A stretch of DNA of 64,000 nucleotides from Tolypocladium sp. Sup5 PDA-1 (taxonomy: Eukaryota; Ascomycota; Sordariomycetes; Hypocreales; Ophiocordycipitaceae). The stretch is from assembly GCA_000750105.3 (NCBI GenBank), contig JPHH03000018.1, positions 310,001 through 374,000 on the forward strand. Reading direction: 5' to 3'. The position numbers and the translations under genes were made by a program. The first letter of the stretch is position 1. Each line of letters opens with the position of its first letter. Positions 1-11,289 of this stretch are shown here, piece by piece. The notes beneath the pieces are model-generated. The model was not told the origin of the DNA and searched no databases. It saw only the letters and a program-made list of their open reading frames with translations.

Positions 1-1860
1 CGTGCGCAATGCGCCTCCAGCGAGGCCAGGACGCAACCTTCTCGCGATACGCGTTGATATCGTCCCAATCCAGCTCACGCCGACCAGTGTCGATATCAAT
101 GTTACGGATGGAGATGTAGCCCTCGCGCTTCCACAGGTACCCAACTGCCCAGAAGAACAGGATGATTGGCGCCGCGAGGTAGGCCTGGAAGAAGGACTGA
201 GCGGTGCCCACGCCGGATTCTCCGATGGGCGCGGCGATAGCAGTGTAAAACTGCCGATAATACATTAGCAACCGAACGTGTTAGACAGTAGGTATGGAGT
301 GGGCGTACCTGGGCCATTAGGCAGATGATGTTGAGGAACAGCCCTAAGTATGAACCATAAATGCCAAGTGGAGCCTTAAAAGGGATCTCGTCTAGGCTGT
401 GTCCCTGATACTTCCACGCGTGTCGGAATCGGATGTGAGCGACGCAGACGGAGCCCCATGTGAAGAGAACCGCGAGACCACCGAGGGACAGTAGCCAGGT
501 AAAGACCACGGGACCCGTGGCACTCAGACTGACATAGGCAATTGGACCAAAGATAATCATGGCAATGACCGACGCAAGAGGGCGGCCTGACTTGTCGATG
601 TAGGTAAAGATCTTTGGGGCGTAGCGCTGTTGTGCAAGAGCAGTAAGAGTTCGTGAGCCTCCGTATACTGCAGAGACACTAATAGATAGAACAGAGACGA
701 GGATAGTGAGGTTCATGAAGCTATCGAAGCCTTTGAGACCGGCGTATTTGCCAACAAGCACAAAGGGAGAGGCCTTGGGGTCATTATACGCTCCAGCAGT
801 GAGCAGCGTCGGGTCATTTGGGTTGATGAGTAGCCCGACGAAGAACAGTCCGAGGATGTAGAAGAGGGTAATACGCCAAAAGACTTGCTTGATGGCACCC
901 GGAAGCGCCTTGACGGGGTTCTTCGACTCGGCAGCTGCAAGGCCAACTAGCTCAGTCCCGGAAAAGGAGAAGGCGGCAGTGACAAACACGGAACAGAAGC
1001 CCTTGAAGCCATTTTGGAAGGCACCGGGATTATACCAGAGTCGGGCTCCCCAGTACTCGTCATATAGGCCACCGCTGGGGCCGCCACCGCAGACGAGGAC
1101 TAGCGCGATGATCATAAAGATAACCGTGGCACTTAGCTTGAACACGGCGGACCAGAACTCCTCTTCTGCATAGCCAATTGCTCCAAAGACGTTGACGATA
1201 ATGAGGACGACGAGGAAGAGACTGATCCAGACGGCGGTTGAGATATTAGGGTTCCAGTATTGAATGGTAATGCCACAGGCTGTTAATTCCAGAGGCAGCA
1301 CCGAGGCCCATTGCAAAACGTAGTTCCAGCCCATGGCAAAGCCCCACGATGGGTCGATGAATCGAGCCGAATAAGTATAGAAGCCTCCGGACACGGGGTA
1401 CATGACGGCAAGCTCACCAAGAGCGTAAACTAGAGAGTCAATGAGTGAGCATTCCTGGGTCAGAAAGATGGAGCTAGCTCAGCAGGGCACACTTACCGAC
1501 GTTGAACATCATGATGCCAATGATGGAGAAATCGACAAACAGAGAACCAGCGCCACCGTTGTACAGAGCACCACCGGAGCCGACAAAGAAGCCGGCGCCA
1601 ATAGAGCCGCCAATAGCAATCATGTGCAAGTGGCGCGTCTTAATGGGCCGCTCAAGCTCGACGATGCCATACCCATAGTGAGCCTTCTTGAAGGATTCGA
1701 TGTTTACTCCAGTGCGGGTCGCCCAGTTCTCGTCTTGCTGCGCAATGACTGGCAGCGCGCCCTTGGGGAGGACGGTGCTCGTGCCCTTTTCCGTGAGCCC
1801 ATTGTCGCCTTTTTCGACGGCTGAAGAGCTCACGTCGACGTGCTCGTCCTTGCTGGACAT
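1..1860 (-). CDS. Amino-acid permease, YAT/APC family (3' end beyond window edge)
   Basis: A plasma-membrane amino-acid/proton symporter of the fungal YAT family. The N-terminal cytoplasmic tail is followed by the family signature LERPIKTRHLHMIAIGGSIG, then GELAVMYPVSGGFYTYS and a run of hydrophobic segments; FSFSGTELVGLAAAESKNP is the usual mid-protein motif. I join three exons: 1860-1497, 1429-309 and 250 to beyond base 1. The introns are 1496-1430 (GTAAGT...TAG, phase 1) and 308-251 (GTACGC...CAG, phase 0). The last exon reads FYTAIAAPIGESG and ends in the conserved region DIDTGRRELDWDDI, so only the last residues are missing. Which amino acid is carried cannot be read; dicarboxylic and general permeases both look possible. 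The family is certain. Confidence 0.93.
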
Positions 1861-2619
1861 GATGATGGATCTTGGGCTTGCGCCTTTGGAAGTTGAAAGT
1901 ATTTGGGATACCGAGTGGTGGTATTAGGAGCAGCAGAGTGAGAAGGAAGCTTGCAGAGGGAAGCTGCACGAGAAGAGATGAGACATAGCAGACGCGAGGG
2001 GTGAGGGGGTAATGACCTCTTTCAGTAGGCCGTACGGCAATCCTTCTAGAAGCACAGTGTTACGCGACCCTACTTGCCTGCCAGGATGCGGAGAAGTCGG
2101 GTTGCACGGTCCACCCCCTTATCAAAGAGGCGTAACGGCTAGGACTCCGGGTGCGTCTATCTACTACCTTGGGGTCCTGCGTGCTGGGATTGGACGGGCG
2201 GTCGATAGGCTGGCAGGCTGGATGTCATCGGGGGGTTTAGAAGGGGGGTCGTGAGCTGCAGGCTATCCTCAGCCTCGGGGTGGTATTGCCACTCGGATCA
2301 CAGCTGAGGCCTAGATATATATATTACGCACCTGGTATATCGCTATCTACGGAGTACCTGGTTGATATGCACATGAGACACATGTTTGGGGGCTGTCCAA
2401 GCAAGCGCCAGCTTCTTGGACGAATTGTACCAACGAACTTACACTGGACCTATCAACCTGCTGGCTTCGGAGACAAGGGAGACTCCATGATAAGAAGGAG
2501 GGCGAACATTCGGAGCAAAAGCCTCTGCCCTCGCTTGGCCGGGGCAAAAACAAGAAAACAAGCATGCACTGGGCTCCCGCAGCGCGATCGACGATCCTTT
2601 TGCGCCTTCCCCCGCAATC
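1861..2619. other. Intergenic, upstream of permease
   Basis: Presumed permease promoter, with pyrimidine/purine-rich tracts. A TACGGAGTA motif lies at 2348-2356. Open frames here have no recognisable domain and I see no convincing gene. Confidence 0.5.
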
Positions 2620-2857
2620 TACGGAGTTGGGGCCAAAAGTATTTCCAATCCTGGATGTACTAGGGTCCCTGTTCTCGTGTGAACCCGAAGCTGATCACTG
2701 TCTTTAGTCAGTAAGATTAATCGATAGTACACGTAAAATAGTGGCTCTACGGATAGTAGCTACGGTAAGCAGCTATGAGCCTGGAAAACCTAGTGCGATA
2801 TGCTGTCACGGCACTGTACATCCAGGATTGGAAATACTTTTGACCCCAAGCTCCGTA
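2620..2857. mobile_element. MITE-like TA-flanked inverted-repeat element, copy 1
   Basis: An element of 234 bp (2622-2855) bounded by TA at 2620-2621 and 2856-2857. The terminal inverted repeats begin CGGAGTTGGGGCC and continue through AAAAGTATTTCCAATCCTGGATGTA, with the mirror copy ending CTCCG. The interior has no ORF and is colinear with the element at 10479-10739, sharing for example GTGCGATATGCT and GAACCCGAAGCT. TA duplication with long inverted repeats and no transposase indicates a non-autonomous Tc1/mariner-type element; the superfamily is inferred from the TA target only. Confidence 0.8.
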
Positions 2858-3942
2858 GTCCGATTCTAGAACGCCCAGTGGCCGGTGGCGCTAATGTACG
2901 ATGGCGGCAATAACGGCAGTGTGGGTGAGGACGTACAGGCTTTGGTGGCACTGACTGCGACCAGGCAAGTACCACTTAGTACGGAAACTAGACTGAGTCG
3001 GCGCCTCGTTCGTTTCTTCAGGCCCTGGTGAGGTAATAAATTGGCACGTATGAAGCGCGCATTTACCACGTCTGGCACATGGCCATTCTAGAAGAACCCA
3101 GTTTATGTACAAATACAAACATGCAGTAAAAGTCCTCCGACTAATTTAACCGTAGGTCATGGCGCGTTGAAGGCGCGCCGCCACACGAACCGGGCGCCCC
3201 TGATATTTCCATGGTGTTAACTTGCTGTCCAGTATCGTTTGGCCATTGCTACCAACCCTTGATTTGGCTCTGATTCAGATCGCCAAGACACGATTAGGAG
3301 CCCTCCCCCAGACCACGTAGTACCTTGGCAACCGGAACTGCCGTGAAGCCGACGCTATCAAATGCGGTTATACCTAATGTGGAAACTGAATTGCCCAGAT
3401 TAAGTGGGTCTCTCGATAAGAAGCAACCGAAATGTCATCATCCCCGCTCTCCCCGCATTCCGCTTCTGCGCACGCACGTGTCGTAAGCAGCAGATATACT
3501 CGTAGAGATACACGCCGCGTAACGCTTAAAGTCGGCAAATGTGATGTAGCAATTTGTACTGGCGTCTAATAGTGCGCTTTCCTACAGTAGTACATCAAAG
3601 TACCGCCGATACCACGGCATCTCATTAGATACGTTCCCTGTAAGAAACCCGTTTGCTCCTTTACGACTGTTAATGGGAAATGCTCGGAGAGCATGAAAAA
3701 AAATAATGAGACGAGGAATTAGGTTCTGGTAATGCCATCTCGCGATCCAACGCCGCATGGTCATAGACTCCGGTCAAATGATCGCACTGGGGATCTAGAC
3801 CAAATAAGAGGTTAATGGTTCATGCCAACGACTATCCAGCTCCACTTTATCTATTCCTTCCGTTCCACTTCTGTCCCCATCACTATCCATCGACGCTGTG
3901 CATCATCATCCCTTCCCGACGTCGACGACGTTCCAATTAATC
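2858..3942. other. Intergenic region before Zn2Cys6 regulator
   Basis: No supported gene. Short frames at 2866-3118 and 3582-3764 have no domain. The last 150 bases are pyrimidine-rich (CTATTCCTTCCGTTCCAC), as expected for the promoter and leader of the regulator that starts at 3943. Confidence 0.45.
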
Positions 3943-5316
3943 ATGGATAAGACCAGAGTCAGGGTCGTCGAGGGCTCTTGCTGGCCGTGCAAGAAACGCC
4001 GCATTAAGTGTGACCTCACCAAGCCAGTCTGCCTACGATGCGACCTCATCGGGGCCGCCTGTGACTACAACACCCGTTTGATCCGATGGAGCACACGACC
4101 AGTCGTTTCGGTGCCACCCATCTACCAAGTGACCAGCCGCGATGAACAGCTGGCGGCCTCCGTTGCCGTCTACGAGAAACGAGCCTTGGATTATTTCCAT
4201 GGGAGGTTCTGGCCACTCCTGACGACCGCCACTGAGCCCTGCACACCTCCGATCCTGGTTGCTCTGGAGCATCGCATTGTGCTTCTTGCGACGTGCGTTT
4301 TGGCTGATGCGCATCGCTGGCTACAGGACGGCCGGAATAGCCGCAGCATGTTGAATGTCAAGCGCCTAGAGTGCCTTGCTGCTCTTCGTGTCGAGGTCGA
4401 CAGCTGCTGTACGAAAGGCGACGGCCAACTGCAGATTCTCCTGTTCGCCGTGCTTCTCCTCTATTTTCACGACGGGTTCCTCGAGTGCGTTGGGTCATCG
4501 GCGTCTACTTCTAGTCATCATGACGGTGTCCTGGCCATTGTTGACCGACTCGGGGGGATTACAGCGGTCCTGGATACTGGCCAAGAGCCCCTTCACTTAC
4601 TCCTATCCGAATTTGCATCCGCCGACCTTGCGATAGCCATGCTTAAGGGTCGACCCCCGTGCTTTCCTCCGAGTGTCTGGGAGGCTATCGATAAGGGTCC
4701 TGCTTGGTGGGGCCAAGATGCACTGGGTCGGAACTCTCTCTCAAGCGTGTTTCGGGAGATCTCCAGCATGGCATTCTACCTTGACACGCCAAGTACGATG
4801 TGCGAAGAATTTTCTATCTCCCGAATCCGCCTCTTCGAGGCCGCGCTGCAACCCATCTACGCGCCTCTCGCCGTGGAAGATCTCGACAGTCCTGGAGCCG
4901 AACCTGAGGATCCGGGCGACAAAGAGTTGGAAGCTACACATGCCTATGCACTGATACGAACCTTTCAGCATACCGCGCTCATCTACCTATACAGAGCTAT
5001 TTGCGGCCTTGCTATTCACCACCCTCTCGTCCAGCAACACACTCAATCTTGCCTGGACTGCATCTTTGGCATCAAACGGCCATCAAAGGTCGTCAACTGC
5101 ATAGTTCTACCACTCTGTATCGCAGGTGCACATGCACAGACGCCGAAACAACAAAAGGGGGTTCGCAACATGGCAATAATCATCTATGATGAGATACGCT
5201 TTGCATCAATCCATTCAGTGAGCTCGGCCCTCGAGGCGATCTGGAAGTCTGAAATCCCCAATATGACATGGGTCGAGATGTTTGCTGAATTAAACCCCCA
5301 AGCTATCATTCTATGA
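3943..5316 (+). CDS. Zn2Cys6 fungal transcription factor
   Basis: An intronless 457-aa nuclear regulator. The N-terminal binuclear zinc cluster is complete: Cys-X2-Cys-X6-Cys-X6-Cys-X2-Cys-X6-Cys, seen as CWPCKKRRIKC, then CLRC and a final C before the DYNTRL linker. The remaining 400 residues look like the helical fungal-specific factor domain, with YHGRFWPLL-like and DRLGGITAVL segments. The frame is open upstream to a GTG at 3898, but ATG 3943 (context ATCATGG) puts the cluster about ten residues from the N-terminus as usual, so I start there. It may control the adjacent ALDH, but no binding site or cluster evidence supports that. Target unknown; family secure. Confidence 0.9.
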   Translation: MDKTRVRVVEGSCWPCKKRRIKCDLTKPVCLRCDLIGAACDYNTRLIRWSTRPVVSVPPIYQVTSRDEQLAASVAVYEKRALDYFHGRFWPLLTTATEPCTPPILVALEHRIVLLATCVLADAHRWLQDGRNSRSMLNVKRLECLAALRVEVDSCCTKGDGQLQILLFAVLLLYFHDGFLECVGSSASTSSHHDGVLAIVDRLGGITAVLDTGQEPLHLLLSEFASADLAIAMLKGRPPCFPPSVWEAIDKGPAWWGQDALGRNSLSSVFREISSMAFYLDTPSTMCEEFSISRIRLFEAALQPIYAPLAVEDLDSPGAEPEDPGDKELEATHAYALIRTFQHTALIYLYRAICGLAIHHPLVQQHTQSCLDCIFGIKRPSKVVNCIVLPLCIAGAHAQTPKQQKGVRNMAIIIYDEIRFASIHSVSSALEAIWKSEIPNMTWVEMFAELNPQAIIL

Positions 5317-5875
5317 GTGTTAGTATGCGTAAAAAGCATGCGGCCTTTTCAAGGTTGTGGGCTCTCAATTAATTTTGTCGCGTTATGCGGGTTCAATTGC
5401 TTGTTGGTCACTTTTCAGGGGGAAAGAATTCAGCATCACAGTCCCAATTCTTGACCAATTGAGGCATTGCCCCTTCCTCGCTGCAGGGTAAATCTTCCCC
5501 AACTTACCTACCTTCTGGCTCCCGTGCCAAGATTGAGATTTCCTTGCTTTTTGTCAGCCCTAGGGGTCAGCAGATCAACTAACCGGTCAGCAGACCAAGT
5601 AACCTCCGTGCCTAGCCGGTGGTTTCCTTGCTTTTCTCTGACCTAGGTCAGTAGCTCCATCCGACAACTTCTTGTGTATCAAATATTGATAAAACTCTTC
5701 AATGCTACTTAAGGCACCGCCCGTCGGACAAAATGTCGTGTCTTGGTTTATGCCGTAACTGAGCCAAGGGATGATGTAAGATATCACCAGTTGTGGCATT
5801 CGCGTACCATAGGACTGTTAGCATACTTAATGTGATATGAAATTGACTACTCAAGACCTTTATTTAACAACCTTC
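5317..5875. other. Intergenic, convergent gene ends
   Basis: Lies between the 3' ends of the regulator and the ALDH gene. A frame at 5587-5799 (-) has no domain. A short direct repeat is visible (GGTCAGCAGATCAACTAACC followed by GGTCAGCAGACCAAGTAACC, 5566-5604). Confidence 0.45.
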
Positions 5876-7835
5876 TCACAAGACAAGCCCCATATTGACA
5901 TGAACAGCCTTGGTTTGGGTGTAAGCTGCGAGGCCGGCCTCTCCCAGCTCCCTTCCAATGCCACTCTGCTTTACACCACCGAATGGGACCCTGATATCTG
6001 AGTCATTGGAGCTGTTGATCCAAACAATCCCAGCCTCCAATCTGCCAGCTACTCGGTGTGCCCGCTCAATGTCTCTCGTAAAGACAGCTGAGCCAAGGCC
6101 GTAGGAAGTGTTATTAGCAAGTCGGATAGCGTCAGCCTCAGTTTTAAACGGCGTAATGGAGACAAACGGCCCAAAAGCTTCTTCCTGGAAGATCTTCATA
6201 CTCTCTTGTACATCGGAGAAGACTGTTGGCTCGACGTAGAAGCCCTTCCCGGCCCCTACATTCTTGCAGGCTACCCCGCCGGTCACTGATTTTGCACCCT
6301 CGTTTTTACCAGTCTCGATGTAGCTCAAGATTCTCTCGTATTGAGCCTTGGTAACCTGTGGACCTTGAAACGTGTCGGCATCGAAGGGGTTTCCAACTTT
6401 GTGCTGGGAGACGACCTGCTGAAAACGGGCAACGTAGTCCTCAAAGACCTCCTGTTGGACTAGGATGCGCGACGTTGCCGTGCAAATTTGACCCTGGTTG
6501 CTCATAGTGCCAACATGTCCCCATTTGGCCGCCTGGTCGAGATCTGCGTCCTTAAAAACCAGAAGAGGTGACTTGCCGCCAGTTTCCAGGGTAATATTTT
6601 TCATGTTGATGCTTGCAGATTTCATAACTGCTCTACCGGTGATGGTTGAGCTATCGCTATGAGCGAGGCCCGAATCCCAATGAATGTGTGATCAACTGAT
6701 ATGTGTATCTGTTTTTTTTTTTCTCTCTTAGCTGCCCAGGGAGCCTGGAAAAGGGATTCCCTTTATCCTTTCAACTGTAGTCCCCGTGACCCCTATCCAG
6801 CTGTTGCCCCTATCCAGCGTTGGCTGTGTGTGTGTGTTAGTGGCGTCTGACTTCAATTGTAGCCCCTAGCGGCCCCTAGCAGCCCCTATTGACCTCGAGT
6901 CATCAATCCAACGAGGCTTCATTCTTCTAAGGAAGAATGTCTCTAGCCACCGTCTCTGAATACAGACATCCGAGTCATCAATGTAATGTGGCTGCCCAAG
7001 GGGCTGCCGAGTCAACCGGTCTATCCGACATGAGCCGGTGAATGCAATTTTATCAACATCGAGATGAGAAACCAGAGCCTGGCCTGCCTCCCGCCCATAG
7101 CCATTGATGATGTTGATGACTCCTGGAGGGAAGCCTGCCTTTGGAATAAGCGTAGCTAGGTATAGAATTGAGAGCGGGGTCTGCTCTGCTGGCTTCATGA
7201 CCACTGTGTTACCACAAGCTAGCGCAGGACCCAGCTTCCAGGCAGCCATAGCTAGCGGATAGTTCCATGGGATAATCTGACCGCACACACCGAGCGGCTG
7301 CTTTAGAGTGTAGGCGAACTTGTGAGGTGTGGTGGGAATTGTTTGACCATGGATCTTATCCGCCCATCCGCCGTAGTATCTAAAAGTCATCGCGACTTCG
7401 GCGACGTCTTCATTGAGCGCAACGTTGTATGGTTTACCATTGTCCCACGTCTCCAGAGTCGCCAGGGCTTCTTTGTGTTCGTCGATAAGATCGGCGAGTT
7501 TAAACATCAGCGTACCCCGCTCCGTGTTAGACATTTCGGACCACTCGGGAGAGTTGAAAGCAGCGCGGGCTGCCTTGACCGCAATATCAACGTCCTCAGC
7601 GGAGGCAGCTTCGACGGATACAATCTCTGTTTCATCACTATAACACACGTTAGTCTATTCGCCGTTAAAAAATATGAAGTTCCACTCCGGTTGACCAGTA
7701 TGCATACCTAGGGTTTATGCTGGTGATCTTGGTGCCTGAACTCGATAGGACAAACTCATTGTTAATGAACAAACCGGTAGGCAAGGAGATCCTTGTCTTG
7801 TTAGGGGCCTGGAGTTCAACTTGAAGCTGGGACAT
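5876..7835 (-). CDS. Aldehyde dehydrogenase (NAD(P)+), interrupted by a solo LTR
   Basis: Oxidises aldehydes to acids. Exon 1 is 7835-7708 and exon 2 starts at 7637 (intron GTATGC...TAG). The cofactor-site motif IIPWNYPLAMAAWKLGPAL, KPAEQTPLS, the catalytic-glutamate motif LETGGKSP and the catalytic cysteine in NQGQICTATSR are all present; the C-terminus carries PFGGVKQSGIGRELG. At the codons after IAFTGS the frame enters a 379-bp solo LTR (6652-7030) flanked by TGAGC duplicates, then resumes with TITGRAVMKSASIN. Omitting the LTR and one duplicate leaves exactly 1506 nt (501 residues plus stop), the normal ALDH length, with no other lesion. The gene is therefore freshly disrupted, unless the LTR is spliced out; I see no strong splice pair. 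Confidence 0.9.
6647..7035 (-). mobile_element. Solo Copia-type LTR with 5-bp target duplication
   Basis: The LTR spans 6652-7030, with TGAGC directly repeated at 6647-6651 and 7031-7035. On the minus strand it starts TGTCGGATAGACCGGTTGAC and ends CATAGCGATA. It matches the 3' LTR of the Copia element at 40519-40797 at both ends (TATCGCTATGAGCG... and ...GTCAACCGGTCTATCCGACA on the plus strand) but is 100 bp longer in the middle, so it belongs to a related subfamily. A single LTR without internal sequence is the usual product of LTR-LTR recombination. Confidence 0.88.
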
Positions 7836-9003
7836 TGTCGTGCCTCTTACGTGGTAGTGGGTTAGACGGTTTGTGGGTGAGGTTGATATGAGATTGTCTC
7901 TGACCGTACCTTGGTAGCCGAAAGCTCCTTAATATGCTCGATGCTTACGGCACGAGATGCCGTTTTAGGAATAATGATAGGCCTCTAGTTCCTCTGGGTG
8001 TCTTAAGCCCCGAGCTCAGGTGGCGGATGAACTTCTCCGTAATCTATAATCTCACGGCATCGAGAAACCTTCTAAATTAGGAAATTAATTTGGCCAGGCG
8101 ACTAGTTTCTGCCGCGACTCAGCCTTAGGCTTATAGGTGTTATTGTTAGCATCTCTCCGCGCCGTGCGGGGTCAGTGTAGGGTATAGATAAGCACATAGT
8201 AGTACGTCTACTAATTTTACCAGGGCGTTAAGAATAGTACTAGTTGCCGGAAAAGAAAGATTCTCGATGAACTTAGATTCTCGTATTCGATAGAAAGAGC
8301 CTTCTTAATACGTCTACTCTTTTAATCCTTAACACGACCCCGAATAACACCCTTGACCCCCCATATAATACGGGTGTTTAGCTCAGCCAAGCCACTCGCC
8401 CCCCCCAAAACTCAGCCGACCAAAGTTCAGCTGAGGTGTATACTATCCCTCCTACTCTTTCACACTAGAATCTGGAGGTGGAAGACTGAGTCAAAACTCG
8501 CTATTGCTCTAATCTACGATACGTTGGATGCATGATTTAAACTTGATTTGTTGTGAAGACGATACCATTCGTTCTCGCCGACCCTCGCTAGTTCTCGATC
8601 TGCGGATACCGCCGGGATCTCCTCTTTGGCCAATTTGCTGGCTTCTTTACGGAATAATAGCTTCCACCTGCATTCCATTATGCCCGACTCTCCCGATTTA
8701 AATGCAGGTCCAGATAGGTCGATGGTTTAGAATTCTCTACCCTTTCAGACTGATCGCTCGATCGATTTCCAACCTTTGACAGATGGCGGGCGAGGCACCC
8801 ACACGAGACTGATGGTGGGCTCGGATAGCGTAGATGGCAATGTAACATTTATTATATATATTTCGTATTATCTGAGAGTTTTATGCATTTGATACTTGTC
8901 TTGAACTAGTACAAAGTCCAGAGAAATAATGCGTTCTTAGCTTCTTGGTTCCGAAAACTCCCCCCTCTGTTTCGTTGGTGTTTTCCAAGCCAGATATCCC
9001 CAG
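7836..9003. other. Intergenic 1.2 kb
   Basis: AT-rich in parts (TTATTATATATATTTCG near 8848), with many CTA/TAG words that may reflect RIP. The only frame of note (8353-8535, +) shows no domain. It contains the ALDH promoter on the left and the threonine aldolase 3' flank on the right. Confidence 0.45.
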
Positions 9004-10047
9004 CTATAAGAGAAGACCCCGGAGAGAGTTAATATCTTCGGCTGTAGTGGCGAAGCTCGTTACGAAACGGCAAAGCTGCTCGTCACTGCCAAGCTCATGC
9101 TCGGATGATGATGGCCATTCAAGAAAGACAACGCCTGCCGCCTCAAATGCCACAACTGTGCGCTTCTGCACAATGACAAAAACCTCGTTCCCCTGAGGCT
9201 TTCTGATAAGGCGCGTTGACTTAGAGCCAATGAATATCTCAGACAGTTGGGTCGCCATTCGATTCGCATTGTGTGCCAAATCAAGCCAAAGCCCGTCCCG
9301 TAGGTACGCATCCAATTGCGCAGAAACAAAAGTCGACTTGGATAACAGCTGTCCAGCGCGCTTGTGGATGAAGGCGAAATCGCGGGCCTTGTCTTTGTCG
9401 AACAAGATGACAGCTTCGGCGCACCAGCAGCCGTTCTTTGTGCCACCGAAGGAAAGGATGTCAACGCCTCTCTTCCACGTCATCTCTGCCGGGCTGCAAC
9501 TGAGGGAGACGAGACCGTTGGCGAAACGCGCTCCATCCATAAGAAGGGGAAGGTCATATTCCTTGGCAACGGCAGCAATGGCGTCAAGTTCCTCCAGTGA
9601 GTAGACAGTCCCGCTCTCTGTTGGCTGCGTCACCGAAATGGCGTTTGGACGGCCCCCATGGACGTCGAGAGCGGCGATCCGTGCGACCTGCCGGCGCAAA
9701 TCAGCGACATCCATTTTCCCGCCCGGGCCGTCCACCGGCGTGATGCGTAGCTGGCTCGAGAAGTATTCGGGCGCGCCACACTCATCGACGACAATATGGG
9801 CCTCGCGATGTGCAAACACGATGCCGCCTGGCTTAGCGATTGAGGTCAATGCCAGAGAATTAGAGGCGGTACCAGTGGCAACAAAGAAGACGGCGACGTC
9901 ACACTCAAAAATCTCGCTCAACCTCTGCTGCACGGCCCGATCGAGGGTTGACATGCCATAGGGCGTGGCATAACCACCAGCATGAGCGGAGAGGCTGGCA
10001 GCAATGGCGGGATGCGCGCCAGCCCAGTTATCTGATCCGAAACGCAT
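9004..10047 (-). CDS. Low-specificity L-threonine aldolase-like PLP enzyme
   Basis: A beta-eliminating-lyase (fold-type I) enzyme expected to cleave threonine or allo-threonine to glycine and acetaldehyde. It starts MRFGSDNWAGAHPA, the typical N-terminus. The PLP lysine is in SFGGTKNG; LMDGARFANGLV carries the PLP-ring aspartate and HREAHIVVDECGAPEYF the substrate-side histidine. The length of 347 aa fits the family. The frame is open 55 codons further upstream, but that extension has no family resemblance, so I chose ATG 10047. It is intronless. Compact length and the absence of introns make bacterial ancestry possible, but this is not shown. Confidence 0.88.
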   Translation of the reverse strand: MRFGSDNWAGAHPAIAASLSAHAGGYATPYGMSTLDRAVQQRLSEIFECDVAVFFVATGTASNSLALTSIAKPGGIVFAHREAHIVVDECGAPEYFSSQLRITPVDGPGGKMDVADLRRQVARIAALDVHGGRPNAISVTQPTESGTVYSLEELDAIAAVAKEYDLPLLMDGARFANGLVSLSCSPAEMTWKRGVDILSFGGTKNGCWCAEAVILFDKDKARDFAFIHKRAGQLLSKSTFVSAQLDAYLRDGLWLDLAHNANRMATQLSEIFIGSKSTRLIRKPQGNEVFVIVQKRTVVAFEAAGVVFLEWPSSSEHELGSDEQLCRFVTSFATTAEDINSLRGLLL

Positions 10048-10476
10048 GCTGACTGAACGTGGTGCTCGTATAACAACTTGGTGTAAGATATATCTATCGG
10101 CGGTGGTTTGCATTCTTGGCGCGCTCGGACGTTTTAAACTACAACATCCGTTGTGGGTGATTGTCGAGAGCGCCGGGAACACCGAGAAATCCCTCAAATA
10201 TCCCCCCCACACACACGTCTACGCCCGGTGGCTCTGGGCTAATAGGGCAATATTACTATCATGTACATTTCCCAAGTTTCGTCTTAGTCTCCGTGAAGCC
10301 CTTGTAAATTCCACTTTTTGCTTTGTCCTTCTAGCTTGCTATTTCTCTCGGGTTATCGTGGGGTTAATAGCAACACGGGCGATTGACTTTTCGACCCCCT
10401 ACCAATGAATCCACGCTTACGTGGAGTCTATAACATTTTAGTGGCTCGCCCATTACTGCATGGGGAAAGCCTTTTG
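10048..10476. other. Intergenic, threonine aldolase promoter side
   Basis: Contains a CCCCCCACACACACG tract at 10203-10217. No gene supported. Confidence 0.4.
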
Positions 10477-10741
10477 TACGGAGGTTAGGGCCAAAAGTAT
10501 TTCCAATCCTGGATGTACCAGGGTCCCTCTTCCTGTGCGAACCCGAAGCTAGCACTGTCTTTAGTTAGTACGGAGTATGTAAGGTCAATCGCTATGCATT
10601 CGGGTAATAGTGGCTCTATGTAGTAGAGGTAAGTAGCTGAGAGCCTGGAAAGTATAGTGCGATATGCTATGTTACGGTACTGTACAACCCTGGACCCTGG
10701 TACATCTAGGATTGGAAATACTTTTGGCCCCAACCCCCGTA
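10477..10741. mobile_element. MITE-like TA-flanked inverted-repeat element, copy 2
   Basis: An element of 261 bp (10479-10739) between TA dinucleotides at 10477-10478 and 10740-10741. The inverted repeats extend about 48 bp, from CGGAGGTTAGGGCCAAAAG to GGATGTACCAGGGTCC, and the interior is homologous to copy 1 at 2622-2855. It carries an extra TACGGAGTA (10569-10577) inside. No coding capacity. Confidence 0.8.
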
Positions 10742-11289
10742 GGTCTGTGTCGAGAGGGCGTCGAGAGCGCGTAGGAAGGGCGCGGAAGTGTAATGGTAGC
10801 GACTACGGCGGAATGTAGCGATCACTGTGCCACAACCTATCTTTAAGGGAATGTCTGATTCCTGCCCCAGTTTAGCTAGAGTGACTCTACTATAATAATC
10901 ATGAGTTAATTCAAGGGCGTCTCATACCACTTTTGACTCGTTAAGTAACGGGGACCCACTGTAATTAATTCCTGCCCTAAAGTGGCACAGACTCCAATTC
11001 CGGCTCACCCCGCCAAACTTTGCCCGTTGCTGCAGTACGGATACATGTCTTCGTACGGAGTAGATTCCACACCATAATAACTAACACAACTAGTAACAGT
11101 ACGCAGCCAGCTCGCCCTAGCCCGCCGCACCGCGCCGCGTTAGGCGGGATGTACGTTGTAGCGGGTTGTAAGAGCAGTGATAGCCCTGGTGCCGCGTACC
11201 ATGCCGATGCCCCGGACCTGCCCGTTTTTACATCACGCTCGGCCTGCATCCATATTCGCATCGATAGGCCTCTAATGCCTACTAAATTC
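10742..11289. other. Intergenic
   Basis: Holds a TACGGAGTA motif at 11054-11062. Frames at 10977-11307 on both strands have no recognisable domain. No gene supported. Confidence 0.4.
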
